Positions 46,181 through 57,708 of a stretch of 64,000 bases of DNA are shown in pieces; position 1 is the stretch's first letter; every line of letters begins with the position of its first letter. Below the pieces are notes generated by a model. It ran no database searches, had not been told where the DNA came from, and was given only the letters and a program-made list of their open reading frames with translations. The DNA comes from Camellia lanceoleosa (lineage: Eukaryota; Streptophyta; Magnoliopsida; Ericales; Theaceae), in contig CM045761.1 in assembly GCA_025200525.1 (NCBI GenBank), positions 44,834,190 through 44,898,189 of the forward strand. The letters are read 5' to 3'. A program made the position numbers and the translations under genes.

Positions 46181-47978
46181 AATCACCCCCTCAACCCATG
46201 TGAGGTGATCCACAGCACACATTGCTGCTAATCTTGTCATGCCCAAATTTCAGCATACTCTGCTTCTCTTCACTGAGACGTTTGCACCCCTTGAAGCTAA
46301 AGATAACACAGCAGAGATACAAGAGAATGAGGGAATCCTACATCCTCAATTCAACTCATACCACTCTGATTTGGAGAGAGCCTCTGCTCCTATCTCCCCC
46401 AGATCTCTTCTACGCTTCCTGGCTTGGATGCCTTCACTTGCTATGCTTGAACTTGCGTAACCAAGATATCTGACACCCCCTAATTGGATGTCCTGCACCC
46501 CCTGCTGGGATGCCCTTGACTGTCATGCATTACCTCGCAGCACCAGTCATTGGAGCAATAGAAAACTCGTTGTTTATCCCATCAACGTCCTCTGTCTTCT
46601 TTGCTCAGAGTTTTTCCTCTGAACTATCGGCCTTTGCCTTCTGCACTTCTGACCAACCTCCTAGCGTTTCCACATACGCTTGTTGTCTATGCCTTTGCGA
46701 TCCTTGATTTGCTGTCCAGTAGATTGATGGTTGACAGTAGCTCCATCTGTCAAAGCATCGTCAACTATGCAATTACTTGCATAGTGCCCGTACCCATGGC
46801 TTCTAGTCTCCCTGCGTCGAGCTCGCCTAAGAGATCCGCATCAAATCTATCCTCCGCAGCCATGGAAATAAAGAAACCACCATAGAGAAAAAAAGACTTG
46901 CCACTCCTTGGAACGCACTCTTGCGTCTTATTTTTCTTAATTTCTATCTGGAAGTTCCTGTGAACTTTCAACAACCCGCTGCTGCACACTTCTCTTGCGT
47001 CTCTGTACGACACTCTAGCGTACCCTTGGTCTGCTACATGTCTGCATTTGTGCTCCTGCGCTTAGTATGCTCCTCTGCAACTATTGTTCTACACGTCCAC
47101 ATACCACCGATGCTTACTGCGTATCTGAGCTCCAATGACCACAGATTTTCCCGCCGGGCTCGTTGCCAAATCATCTATCCGTCGATGAATGGTCTTTTTG
47201 ATTGATTGAACCAGATCTTCTGACGAACTTCGGAGATAATCATCTCTGCAATCCTCTAATCGCCCCTGACCAATCCTGATCTTCCTCGATCTGCCATTTA
47301 ATCAAGCCTGATCTCCTCTGGTCTTCAATGATCTATCTCGAGTTGTATCTGGTTGTCCAATCTGGTCAGAATCTGTCCATTCTAACCTCTTCAGTGAATC
47401 CGCAGCATTCCACAATATCCGGCAACCTCCCTTCGAGTATTGAAGATGACAAACTCCCATGTTTTGACAATCTTTCCAAACCATTCAGAATTTCACCATT
47501 CTGACCTCGCGGTTGCGTCCGGAACGGTCCGATTAGCTAAGACCAACCTTCGCTGCATTTCCGGGGACCTCACTGAAAAATATCCCCAAAAGCTGGGCCA
47601 CACCACAATTTTCTAAACATTCTGGGCCAAATTGCAATTTTCAGAAGTTCAGGGAATATTCCGTGTACCAATAGAATATTCTGTCTGTTGCACCTGATGC
47701 CGTCCGTCCCTTTAATCTGCCTTCTTTTTACAGAAACTCCGTCTCCAAAATCTGACCATACGGATGTGTTCGGAATACTCCAAATAGTTGGAAACCACTA
47801 TTGGATCGCCAAAAACGGACTCCAAATGGCTTCGATCTAGCCAAAACATTTTGTACACCTCAGATCTGCGGCTGCACCTTAGCCGCGAAGCACCAGATCC
47901 TTCTTTCCTGCGGTTGCACCTTAGCCGTGTCGCACCGGATCCTTCCCTGCCCTGGTTGACTAGTCAACACCTCTGCTG

Positions 47979-48131
47979 ACGTGACAAATGACGTGGCACA
48001 ATGTGCTGATGTGTCACTGACGTGTCTGCCACGTGTCTCCGACGTGGCTGCCACGTGGCGGATGACATGGCATGATGATGTGGCAGACACGTGGCAAACC
48101 TTGCCGACATGTCGCCACGTGTCGCCGACGT
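47979..48131. repeat. ACGT/G-box cluster in the element interior
   Basis: Nine ACGT cores in 153 bp, four of them CACGTG, mostly as GACGTGGC or CACGTGGC. ACGT cores are bZIP binding sites in plants. It lies in the 5' third of the element interior on the minus strand, about 0.35 kb from the primer site. Confidence 0.8.
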
Positions 48132-48477
48132 GGCTGCTGACCTGGCGTGCGCGTGGGCCTTGCGCGTACCAGACACGCGCTGCCCTCCCACTCGTCTTCT
48201 TCCTCTTCGAGCGCGTGTGGGGCGTGTCTAAGACTGGGCCCATGCGCCAGTTGCCTGCACGGCGCGTGGTAGCGCGTGGTGAGACTGGGCCTCACGCGCC
48301 ACATTCTAGAGGCGCGTGAGGGCGCGTCCGGCCTCCGTTGGGTGTCTGCTTTATGTTTCTGGACTCCTCTCGTCGAGCTCTTGCTCCTGGTGTGCTCAAA
48401 ACCCGATTTCGAGCAATTCGATTTCTGGGCAGTTTCGAACATCGCACTGTTTTTGTTCCGAAACGCCACCGACGAGG

Positions 48478-48490
48478 CTCTGATACCAAT
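48478..48490 (-). other. primer binding site of the 3.35-kb element
   Basis: Minus strand TTGGTATCAGAGC, complementary to the 3' end of initiator methionine tRNA, one base from the LTR. Confidence 0.85.
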
Positions 48491-49008
48491 TGTTGGGATC
48501 CGGGATCCCGCCCAAGACCTTATAGAAATCATAGCAAGCAGAAAAACACACCCATGCACAAGGAGACACAATATTTAACGTGGTTCGGCCTCAATGCCTA
48601 CGTCCACGGGAGAGTAACCGATTTGCACTATACCAATGGGGAGATTACAGAAAGATTACAATAGAGGAGGAGCTCACACTCTCCTCACTCAGCCACTCTC
48701 TCGTCTCCCTCGCTCACACCGAGGGAGACGGTCTCTCCGCCTCACGTCTCTCGCACCCTTTGGTTTCCTCTGTTTTGGTTCTCGCTCTCTATCTTGCTCT
48801 CTCTCACCCTCACAATTTATACACATCAAATGGAGGAAGGAGAGGAGCTGGCCTTTGCACATGGCCAGCTTGTTGGTGTGTTGGCATCACATGGCCAACT
48901 CATGTGTGTTGGCAACATCACATGGAAATTACCTTTGTATGTTGGCAGCAACATGGTGAAGCTGCTTTGTGGGTTGGCAATCGCCCCTCACATGGGTGAT
49001 ATCCCACA
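48491..49008 (-). repeat. 5' LTR of the 3.35-kb element
   Basis: 518 bp, same length as the partner LTR; seven transitions and one transversion separate them. Reading frames in it are chance. Confidence 0.9.
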
Positions 49009-49013
49009 GTTGA

Positions 49014-49962
49014 AAGATCTCTTCTATAAATCTGTGTTCTATTATGAAGTTTTTCTATGCTAATTACAACTGCTCTAGGATCATCTGTCTAGAAATATAC
49101 ATTTGTTTCTATAATTTTTAAAAAATTTCTGAAATGTTCTTAGGAACGCGAACTTGATTTCACATCCACAGCATTCTTTAACTTGGAGTTCCTCTTTTTG
49201 TATTTCTAATTGCATTTGTGTGAAAAGAGTTTTTGTTTTGTCATTTCTAGTCAAAATGATATTTTCTGTGTAAATTATTCCCCCGGTTGTCACCTTCATC
49301 CCGTGGTAACTCTTATTGTTGTTAGGTCTCTAGTCAATGATTTTATGAAGGTGGCTCCATGCATTTAAACTTAATAATTTTGTTAAACATGTTATTTCTC
49401 TTGCTTTGTATTTGTCAAGGCTTATTATTAAAGTACAAAATCAGGGAAGCTTAGCAAATGCAAATATCAAGCTCATCAGACGAGTTGGGTCCCCTGATTA
49501 GTCTATGGCCATTCGTTGTGCCAACTCTGATGTGGAACCTATAGCCTCAGATTAGTGATTAACCTAGGATATTTCTTAGTAAAGTTAACCAAGTATGTAA
49601 CCATTTGAGCAACCTTTTATTTATCTAATAATGGATAGGATGCTTGAAGTGGCTCTACACTAGTGAATTTATTTATTTTCCAATTTTTGTTTTATAAAGT
49701 TGGAACATTATTCCCAAAGTACCAAATATTGTTTAAAGATTGTTAATTTGGTGGTTGTGATGGTAATAAAAACTCTGTTTTTTTCACCCTCAAGTGCTTG
49801 GAACAAGTTAAAATTTGACATTTTATGAAACTATAAAATTTTGGAGCAAAACTGCAAATTGAAGATATTTTGATAGAGTTGGTTAGTTAAGAAAAGTTTG
49901 AAAATGTGTATTATAATATATATGTGTGTGTTTACTTCATTAGCAAGCTTCAAACTGACTTC
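49014..49962. other. non-coding AT-rich stretch
   Basis: No gene, RNA or element recognised. Confidence 0.5.
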
Positions 49963-49979
49963 AAGCATGATTAGTGTAA

Positions 49980-50358
49980 TTTGCAGTGTAATTTGCATTA
50001 ATGACCTTCTGTCTAACTTGCATCCAATGTAATTTGCAGTAGAATGGCCTAGTGGTCTGCTGCTGGTATATGGGCTGATGTTTGTGTCTATGCTGTCTTG
50101 TGCTCCAGGTTCTGGGGGGTGGAGTGTTTGTTGCCTTTTTGTTTTGTTTTTTGTTCCGCTCTGTTTGTTGGTTTCTCTCCAACATGGAGCCTTGAGTGTG
50201 TGCTAGCAGATGATTTGGTGTGCATTTTGGTGCCAACCTAGTTGGGATCAATCTATATCACTGTGATGCTTTTTGCACCCTCTTCTTTATTGATGTAGTG
50301 TCATACTTGTTATGTTTTTCATCAATAAAACTTCTCTTTCGCCGATCAAAAAAAAAAA
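49980..50358 (+). mobile_element. 5'-truncated LINE tail with poly(A)
   Basis: Flanked by a 17-bp direct repeat AAGCATGATTAGTGTAA (49963-49979 and 50359-50375) and ending in an A-run at 50348-50360, the signature of target-primed reverse transcription. Its 3' part shares GGTGCCAACCTAGTTGGGAT and nearby blocks with the 3' end of the LINE at 57686 (minus strand, about 57810), so both are of one family. Confidence 0.9.
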
Positions 50359-50375
50359 AAGCATGATTAGTGTAA

Positions 50376-51390
50376 ACGAGCCAATCTCAAGCACTGCAAA
50401 GCTCAGCTCAGCGTCGTTTGCAGCCCACAGAACAAAGAAAAGATGACACTTTCAACCCATGTTGGTTTGATATATCTATCTCTGGACCTGTTTTGTTTAG
50501 CTTGCAAGAACAAATAAATTTGGACCTCATTAAAAATAAAATAACTTTCAGATGATTATGTTCTGATTGAAACCCAGATGAATTGTGTTTATTTATAAAA
50601 AAAAAAAAATGTCCCCATCTTAATCTCCTCAGAAATTTTTTATGCATGGTGTATTACATTAGAGAATGTGATAATCAAACACCCTATGCAATTAAATATT
50701 TATGATTACATTTGACTGGACGAAAATTAAAAATAAAGATAAAAATTTATTGTTGTTAACTACGTTGTTTTCACCTATTTTTAACCATGATGTTTTACCT
50801 ATTGTGTCAAGCCTTCCAAACATGAAATCTTAATTATTGTTGTTGTTATTTGTCAAAAATCAAAAATCAAAAAAAATAAAAATAAAAAAAATATTGTTGT
50901 TGTTAATCTTTAATTAGATTTGTTGTCATTGTTGTTGTATGTAGTAGTCTGATTCTTATTGGGATATGCTCTGATTATTCTAGTAATCCATTTGAAATTT
51001 TGCTTAAAATATCACATACATGTTTTGCCTTGGCTAGCTAATGTGGTAAAAATTATTGGAAAGTTAAAATAGAATATTATAATATTTGGCCAAAATGGTT
51101 CCATTTGTGAGAGCCTTACATGCCTGAAAGTTGGGAATGACTTCTTTTTCTCAATGGGTGCCTTTGAAGTTAGGGCACAACATTGTTCTATCTAGAAATA
51201 CTTGTGATCTTATGTTCTTAAAATTTTCTATCTCTTATTCTCAAACACTCATAATTATTGGATAATATAAAGATTTTGAGGTACGAGAATCTCGAGATAT
51301 AATATAAGGGTTGTGAGTGTTTTAAGACAAGGAATAGAATGATTTGGAGATTAAGAATTCTATCTTTGTTTATGATCTTTTGTTATTAGT
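50376..51390. other. non-coding AT-rich stretch
   Basis: No gene. A-rich runs at 50600 and 50860-50890. Confidence 0.5.
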
Positions 51391-51393
51391 TGT

Positions 51394-51985
51394 CGCTACA
51401 AGAAATGTCACTTTTGGCTACTAAACTATTGGTCGGCAAAAAGCATAAATTTGGTCGCTAAAACGATTTATCGACCAAATATTTCTGTCGCCAAGGTCGT
51501 CGCCCATACTCTATCGGCGATAGTATTGGGGACTAAACTTCATTTGGTCGCCAAAAAATGAAACATTTCCCTACTAAATTTCTTTTAGTAGGCAAATGGT
51601 ATCTTTTCGCCACTAAAACCGTTGGTCACTGAAAGTGAACATTTAGCTACTAATCCTTCGTTAGTCGGCAAACGTGACCTTTTGGCTACTAAATTTTTAG
51701 TCACTAAAAGTTCTACCTTAGGCGTGGTGACTTTTGCCGACTAAAACTGTTTGTAGCCAAAAATCTATTAATTTTCATTTCTTTACTTTTTGCCACCAAA
51801 AATTTTGGTCGCCAAATGATACACTTTTTTCCGTGACTAAAAAATTTAGTGGCCAATAGTTTATTTCTCATTCTCAAATTTTTTAGCTACTAATTATTTG
51901 GTGGCAAAAACGTTTTGCGTTATGTTTTTGCTACTAAATTATTAATAGCCAAAACTTTTGATTACCTATTTGGCTACCAAAACAT
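51394..51985. repeat. CACTA left subterminal repeats
   Basis: Many copies in both orientations of TTTGGTCGCCAAA, GCTACTAAA and TTTAGTAGCCAAA, every 15-30 bp. In CACTA elements such motifs bind the transposase accessory protein. Confidence 0.88.
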
Positions 51986-52980
51986 TTGGTGGCCAAATAA
52001 ATTTTTTTTTTTTTTTTTTAAAAAAAATTTTGTAAACAACCTGTATTCATTTATATTACAATCTGTACCCTGTATAAACAATATAATCCATCAACACTAA
52101 AATATATTATCAACCATTAAAGCATTCAACAACGTGCACACATTTCAGTTCCAAGCATCCAAAAAATTAATCTTGAACGTCCAATTCTATATATAATACA
52201 AATTTCATACACTCCAAGTCTAATCCATCAGTAATTTATATCCATACATAATACATGAATAACCAAATTCATTTGTTCGAACCACTATATATACGGATAG
52301 AGGTATAAAAACAATGCCCTCCCGTAATTGTCAAAAAATTATATATCCACATTTGTATGTCCAAAACCATCTGCAAAAAAAATAAAATTCATTAGTTTGG
52401 TGCCTATAAAATGTTAAGAAGGCTTAAAAGCTTCCCTGTTAATGACATAGATATTCTTACATATCAAATATTTTCCAATAAAATAGATCCTCGTTAAAAC
52501 AAGAAGGTTGTAATAAATAAATAAAAATGTGTCCTACAAGGGCCTGAATATAGAAGAAACATCATGCAGGATGCAGCCAACCTCAAGTAGTTGTCACTGT
52601 TATTTGTTCAGTAGTAAGATCAAAATTGTTCAGTAGTAGGAATTATAAGAACTATGTATTTGAACCCAAATGAAATAAATTTACTCAATCTGGACCAATA
52701 AATTTAGAAGAGAACATTTCTGTACCACTTAATTGTTTTCTTTGCACTATGTGGACTTCTAAAAGGATAGCTTGTCAGGCAAGGAGTGAGGACAATTTAT
52801 CTACATCACAAGAACAAAAGATTGAAATTTGGGAAGAATTATCCAGAGCTAGTCTTCAGGGCATCGTATAAATATTTTGTTGCCAATTACAACACCAAGC
52901 AGGAGAGATGTACACAAAATTATTTGTTAAGAAGACGATGACGAACAAGTTAATGTAAAAGGTTTTTATGAGGTCGTTAC

Positions 52981-54111
52981 CTTGAATAATGTTTATCTGC
53001 AGCTGCTCCCATAACAAGCATCTTGATACTATGTTGAGATATCAGTTCCACAATCCCCTTCTCGATAGAGCTTAGTTGCACGAAGCGGGAGCGGGGGCGG
53101 GAGCGGAGGCGGGAGCGGGAGCGGGGAAGCGTGAGCCGATAGAAGTTTCTTAGGTTGGGAGCGCCTCGGGGAGCGGTAATATATATATATTTTAATACAT
53201 ATTAGAAATTTTTTTATAAATATTTTTATTTTAGTACACATTAATTATTTTTTTATTTATTATATTTTTAAATAATGTGTTATTGTTACTTTTATTTTAT
53301 TTTATTTTATTTTACATATATTTGTTTGTGTTTTTTTATTAATATGTATAAAATATACTCATATATATATATTATATTTATATGTGTTAATGTTTTTATT
53401 TATTTATATATATTATAAAGATTATATATATTAATATTTTTATTTTTTTAATTAACGTTTTTTTATTATATATTTATATGTATATATATGATATATATAT
53501 TAAATAATAATGTGTTAATATTTTTTTATTTTTAAATATATATATTAATATATATAATATATTACTTAGAATCATATATTATTAATATATATGTTATATA
53601 TTATATATGTTTTATCTTATTTATATATTCTTAATCGGATATACGGTGAAGGCGAGAGAGGGTCGAGCACGAGTGAGAGAAGGCAAAAGACGAAGGAGGA
53701 GGCGAAGGCGATCGAGGAGAATGAGCCGATCTGCGAGATCGAGAGAGAGACGAAGCTGAGGCGAGAGAGAGACGAACTGCGAGAGACGATCTGCCAGAGA
53801 CGATCTGCCAGACCTTCAGGTTCTTCACTTCTTTCTCCTCTCTCTCTAAGTTAGGGTTTAAGATCCATTACCCAAAATCTACTTCAGATCCATATTTTGA
53901 GTTTAATTTATTGCTTCTGAGTTGTTTTATTTCCACCGACGATCCTATCTTCGACAGGAACGCGTTTCTCTCTCTACAGAAACGCGATTCCTACACGTTT
54001 CTTTCTAAGAAACGCGGAATCGCGTTTCTTACGAAGATTCGTCACCACCTTGCACGATTCCTGCAACTAAGCGATAGAGTCCTTTGTAGTGTGTACTATG
54101 TCTGTAGAAAC
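52981..54111 (-). pseudogene. captured exon, USP domain of a U-box kinase-like gene
   Basis: On the minus strand, joining 54111-54072 to 53062-52981 across the hAT insertion gives one open exon of about 122 bp with acceptor TTATATAG and donor CAAG|GTAACG. It encodes DSIEKGIVELISQ, HSIKMLVMGAAADKHYS and one more residue. This matches the end of the N-terminal universal-stress-protein domain of plant U-box receptor-like kinases (PUB33/PUB34-type), where KLVMGAAADKHYS is a recurrent signature. No other exon of such a gene was recognised, so it is a captured fragment, with intron sequence around it. Confidence 0.65.
53071..54071. mobile_element. hAT-like transposon nested in the captured exon
   Basis: Terminal inverted repeat CTTAGTTGCA...TGCAACTAAG (10 bp perfect, then partial), with an 8-bp target duplication CGATAGAG at 53063-53070 and 54072-54079. 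An 8-bp duplication points to hAT. 1001 bp, no transposase. It holds a GCGGGA-rich left end (53081-53130), a very AT-rich centre (53170-53630), a purine-rich stretch (53640-53810) and, on the right, AACGCGTTTC/GAAACGCG inverted motifs (53960-54040). Confidence 0.85.
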
Positions 54112-54399
54112 CTATATAAGAAGAATGGCAAATAGATAAGAAAGTTCAGTGTGTGCACTGATCCTTTATAGTGTGTACAGCATGCTACCAAAAGAATTAC
54201 CCCTATTATTAACGAGAGACCAACTATTGTGGGGTAAATGTAATGCAATTGTAAAACATAAGAGAGGACAATGTAATTATCTAATAGCAATGGGGCCAGA
54301 TGAATTTTTACCAACTATCAAGAAGGTTTGTGTAATTTACCCTAAATTAAATTTCAAACTACAAATGAGGCTTTTGCAGCTAGGTACCTCTTAAACAAT

Positions 54400-55440
54400 G
54401 GAGGCTAAACATATATGGCATGGGACTAACAGTCCCATGAGACTACTAATCCCCCCAAGGGTGGAATTATCATTCATACAAGAAGTTGGCATTGTAAGTC
54501 CAATCCTATGTGATTGAAGGTAAAAGGAAAAGACTGAATCACTGCATATTAAAAGGAATCACTGAATCACTGCATTGTTAGTCCAATCCATAGGCAGGAA
54601 AAACATCTTCCAAACTTCCCACCTGTAGAAAGAAATAAAAACAATGACTATGCATTTTAGTTAATATCGTCAAGTCAAATTAACTCCACATTTTAGTTAA
54701 AATAAGGAGAGAAACAATTTATAAAATTAAATGTCTCAGAGAAACAATAGAAAAATAATGATATTCACACAACACTTTTAGCCTCACACTCCACTTGGCG
54801 AGAAAATATCTTCAAGTCAAAACATGAGGGACATTAACAGGTAAGCATTTAAAACATTTACATCTTTGAAGACCCGATCAAATGAGAAGCCATGCTTTCA
54901 TGTCATTCTAGTGAAAATTCCAGTTAATTTTATTAAATGTGTGCACTGTGCACAAAATTATATATGTATGTATGCATGAATCAATAACACAACTTGTTCA
55001 GAGCAAGTCAATCACATGAAGCAAATACCCTGATCAAGAACAATACTAATGGCATTCCACTGAGCAATTATACTAAACTAAACCAGAGAAATATTTAAAA
55101 TGACAATGAGCAAATGAAAATCACAGAAACATAAAATCAAACCAAAATTACACAAAATCACTATGATCTAAAAGATAGTTCAGCTAAGAATCAGACCATA
55201 TGTCAACAAAAAAAAAAAAAAAAAAAAGGACCCAAATTAGTCCAAAATCAACATAGAAGGGAAACAGGACAAAAAGATTCCCCACTTCAAACCCTACCAT
55301 CAAAGCAATCACCAGAAATGCAAGTGAAGGAGACAACCCAGCTCATCAAATAAACCCTAAGCAACCCTCAGTTTAGTTGCCCAGAAAACAGAACAAGAAG
55401 AAACAAAAACCCACATGGAATTCTGCTGTACATATATATA
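54400..55440. other. CACTA interior, intron-like
   Basis: No coding sequence. GAATCACTGCAT recurs three times at 54535-54580. On the minus strand TTTCTACAG at about 54620 could be a splice acceptor of the captured gene; this is weak. Confidence 0.4.
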
Positions 55441-55469
55441 TATAGAGAGAGAGAGAGAAGCATACGCGA

Positions 55470-55640
55470 GACGGAGCATCAATGGAGCAAAGTTCATCTC
55501 AGCGATGAAGCCTCTGGATCTCGTGGCGGTGGCGGTGGCGGTGGCGGTGGCGGTGGATCTATGAAGATCGGCGGAGGAGGAGGCGGCGTGAAAAGAGCGG
55601 CGGTACTCACAATGACGATGGCGATGGCGTAGGAGGAAGA
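55470..55640 (-). other. GC-rich, first-exon-like segment in CACTA
   Basis: A GC-rich block in an AT-rich element. On the minus strand it has CT-rich and CCGCCA-rich sequence and an ATG (MNFAPLMLRLAYAS) near 55490. It looks like the 5' end of a captured host gene; no family is recognised. Confidence 0.35.
55523..55557 (+). repeat. GGTGGC hexanucleotide microsatellite
   Basis: Nearly six tandem GGTGGC units. Confidence 0.9.
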
Positions 55641-55666
55641 GGTGCTCCGGTTTCGTGGCGAAAAGC

Positions 55667-55670
<4 letters not shown>

Positions 55671-55706
<36 letters not shown>
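55671..55706 (+). repeat. AG dinucleotide microsatellite
   Basis: About 18 AG units, just inside the right subterminal region of the CACTA element. Confidence 0.95.
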
Positions 55707-55708
<2 letters not shown>

Positions 55709-55794
55709 GCTGATTATTTTAGGGTTTGGTTTGGTACAAAATATATATATATCATTTTATGCGATTCAAAATTTGAAAGGTCTCTGAAATAAAT

Positions 55795-56544
55795 CATCTT
55801 TGGCGACTAAAATTGATTTGGTCGTCAAAGATAAAAGTAATTATTTGTTTTCATTCGGCTACCAAACGATTTAGTATCCAAAAATAGGTTTATAGCGACT
55901 AAAAAGAATTTTATCGCTGAAAATATATTTATGGTGACCAAAATTTTGGTCACCAAAGATTAAAAATTAAATTTTTTATTTTCATTCGGCTACCAAACAA
56001 TTTAGTTGCCAAAAGTAGGTCTACAGCGACTAAAAGAAATTTTGTCGCTGAAAATATATTTTGGCGACAAAATTTTGGTCGCCAAAGATTAAAAATTAAA
56101 TTTTTTATTTTCATTCGCCTACCAACAATTTAGTAGCCAAAAGTAGGTCTACAGTGACTAAAAAAGAATTTTGTCACTGAAAACATATTTTTGGCGACTA
56201 AAATTTTGGTCACCAAAGATCAAAAATAAATTTTTTATTTTCATTCGGCTACCAAACAATTTAGTAGCTAAAGGTACCTCTACGGCTACTAAAATTTTTT
56301 TTAGTCGCCAATTGTGATATGTTTAGCTACTAAAAATTTTTTTAGTTGCCAATTGTAATATTTTTAGCTACTAAATTTTTTTTAGTCGCCAATAATCAAC
56401 ATTCCCCTACTAAAAAAAATTAGTAGCTAAAAAGTTGACTTTTGCTGACTAATATTATTTTTGATAGCCAATTCCGTAACATTTGGGGACTAAATTGTTT
56501 TTGGTAGCCAAAAATGGTCGCCAAAAATGTATTTTCTTGTAGTG
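55795..56544. repeat. CACTA right subterminal repeats
   Basis: Same motifs as on the left (TTTGGTCGCCAAAG, GCTACTAAA, TTTAGTCGCCAA), with a ~125-bp higher-order repeat CATTCGGCTACCAAACAATT seen four times from 55855 to 56250. Confidence 0.9.
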
Positions 56545-56862
56545 TGTTGCTGTGTGTGTGTTGGACAAGGTGGATTGTAATTGTTGCAGTAATGTTATAA
56601 TATTTTTATACCATCAACAATGATTCATCTCTCTAATTTGGGAGCTCTAATTGAGCACTAATGAGGTGAAAATTCAAAAAATAAAAAACAAAACTAAGGT
56701 CAAAATATTATATCAATGAGTGGGTCCACCCTCTAGAGCTCCTTTAAAGCTCATAGTTTAAAGCTTCCAAACATTTTTGTTATACCATATTATGCTTATC
56801 ATCTTAATTGTCAGCAAAATATTAGTATAACGTTTAACACTCATGTATATATCAAATGCAGT

Positions 56863-56918
<56 letters not shown>

Positions 56919-57685
56919 ACAAGGTGGATTTTAATTGTTGCAATAAAATTACATTTGTTATATTTCTATATCATATTATGTTTATCATCTTACTCGTCAA
57001 CATAATGTTTGTATAATGAGTCTCACTACTCATATATAGCTCAAATGAACAATGTTTTACTTATTTTGATGGTTACATATTTTGTGTGATTTTAGTGGGT
57101 TAGACTTTTTTCTAGAATGAAAAAAATCTAAATCATTTTTTTTTTTTGGATAAATAAGTCTAAAATATTATTTTAACAACTCATTATGATTCAATTATGA
57201 TATTGGTTCATATCATTACTATAGAAGACAATGACAATTGTTTGATACTATGTGTGTATTCTTTTTGAGAAACTCCCTTTTTTCCTATGGTTTTTTTAAG
57301 GATCAAAATATAGATATATAGCTAGCCTATTTTTAAGGGTGCTTGTGTGTTATCTTTTTGTTTGTTTATCTTTTTCTTTAATTAAAAATGAAATTGTGAA
57401 TTTTGAAATTTGAACGTGAATGGTGCAAACTAATCTTTGATGTAAAACGCTTTTACAAACAAAAAAAAAAATTATGAAGTTTTCTTACTTTACATTTATG
57501 TAATAATAAAATTTTGGTATCTTAAAACAAACACAATAAAGTAATATGATAGGGACAAAGTAAGAAAATTTTCTAAATTTGATAGTTCATGTATCACACA
57601 TCTATAATTTATGTTCTTGACTTCCAATTTTTTTTCTTCATGACACATTTAACTAAAATAATTGAGAATGTAATGCAGTAGATAT
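56545..57685. other. AT-rich stretch with diverged duplication
   Basis: No gene. ACAAGGTGGATTGTAATTGT near 56563 recurs near 56922, and a TATTATG-TTATCATCTTA block near 56785 recurs near 56970; an old tandem duplication is likely. Confidence 0.45.
56865..56917 (+). repeat. TC dinucleotide microsatellite
   Basis: 53 bp of TC repeats. Confidence 0.97.
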
Positions 57686-57708
57686 TTTTTTTTTTTTTTT
57701 TTTTTTTG

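Larger units (their letters stand above)
45663..49008 (-). mobile_element. non-autonomous LTR retrotransposon, 3.35 kb
   Basis: Two 518-bp LTRs (45663-46180 and 48491-49008), both TGTTGGGATCC...ATCCCACA, differ at 8 positions by eye (about 98.5 percent identical). The target duplication is GTTGA (45658-45662 and 49009-49013). The initiator-Met-type primer site TTGGTATCAGAGC is on the minus strand directly inside the right LTR, so the element runs leftward; a G-rich polypurine tract adjoins 46181. The 2.3-kb interior has no gag or pol, so it must be mobilised in trans. Its family is probably copia from the primer site, but this is inference. Confidence 0.93.
51394..56544. mobile_element. CACTA (En/Spm) transposon, non-autonomous
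   Basis: Ends CGCTACAAGAAAT at 51394 and, reversed, CACTACAAGAAAATACAT at 56544, the CACTA terminal repeat with one base changed on the left. The 3-bp target duplication is TGT (51391-51393 and 56545-56547), as expected for the superfamily. Dense subterminal repeats fill both ends. No TNPA/TNPD-type transposase was found in the interior, which instead holds host-like sequence and a nested hAT. Confidence 0.93.

Noticed and set aside
47860..48571. Overlapping open frames on both strands in the 3.35-kb element
   Set aside because: The region is GC-rich and repetitive (ACGT cluster), which removes stops by composition; no domain or start context is recognisable.
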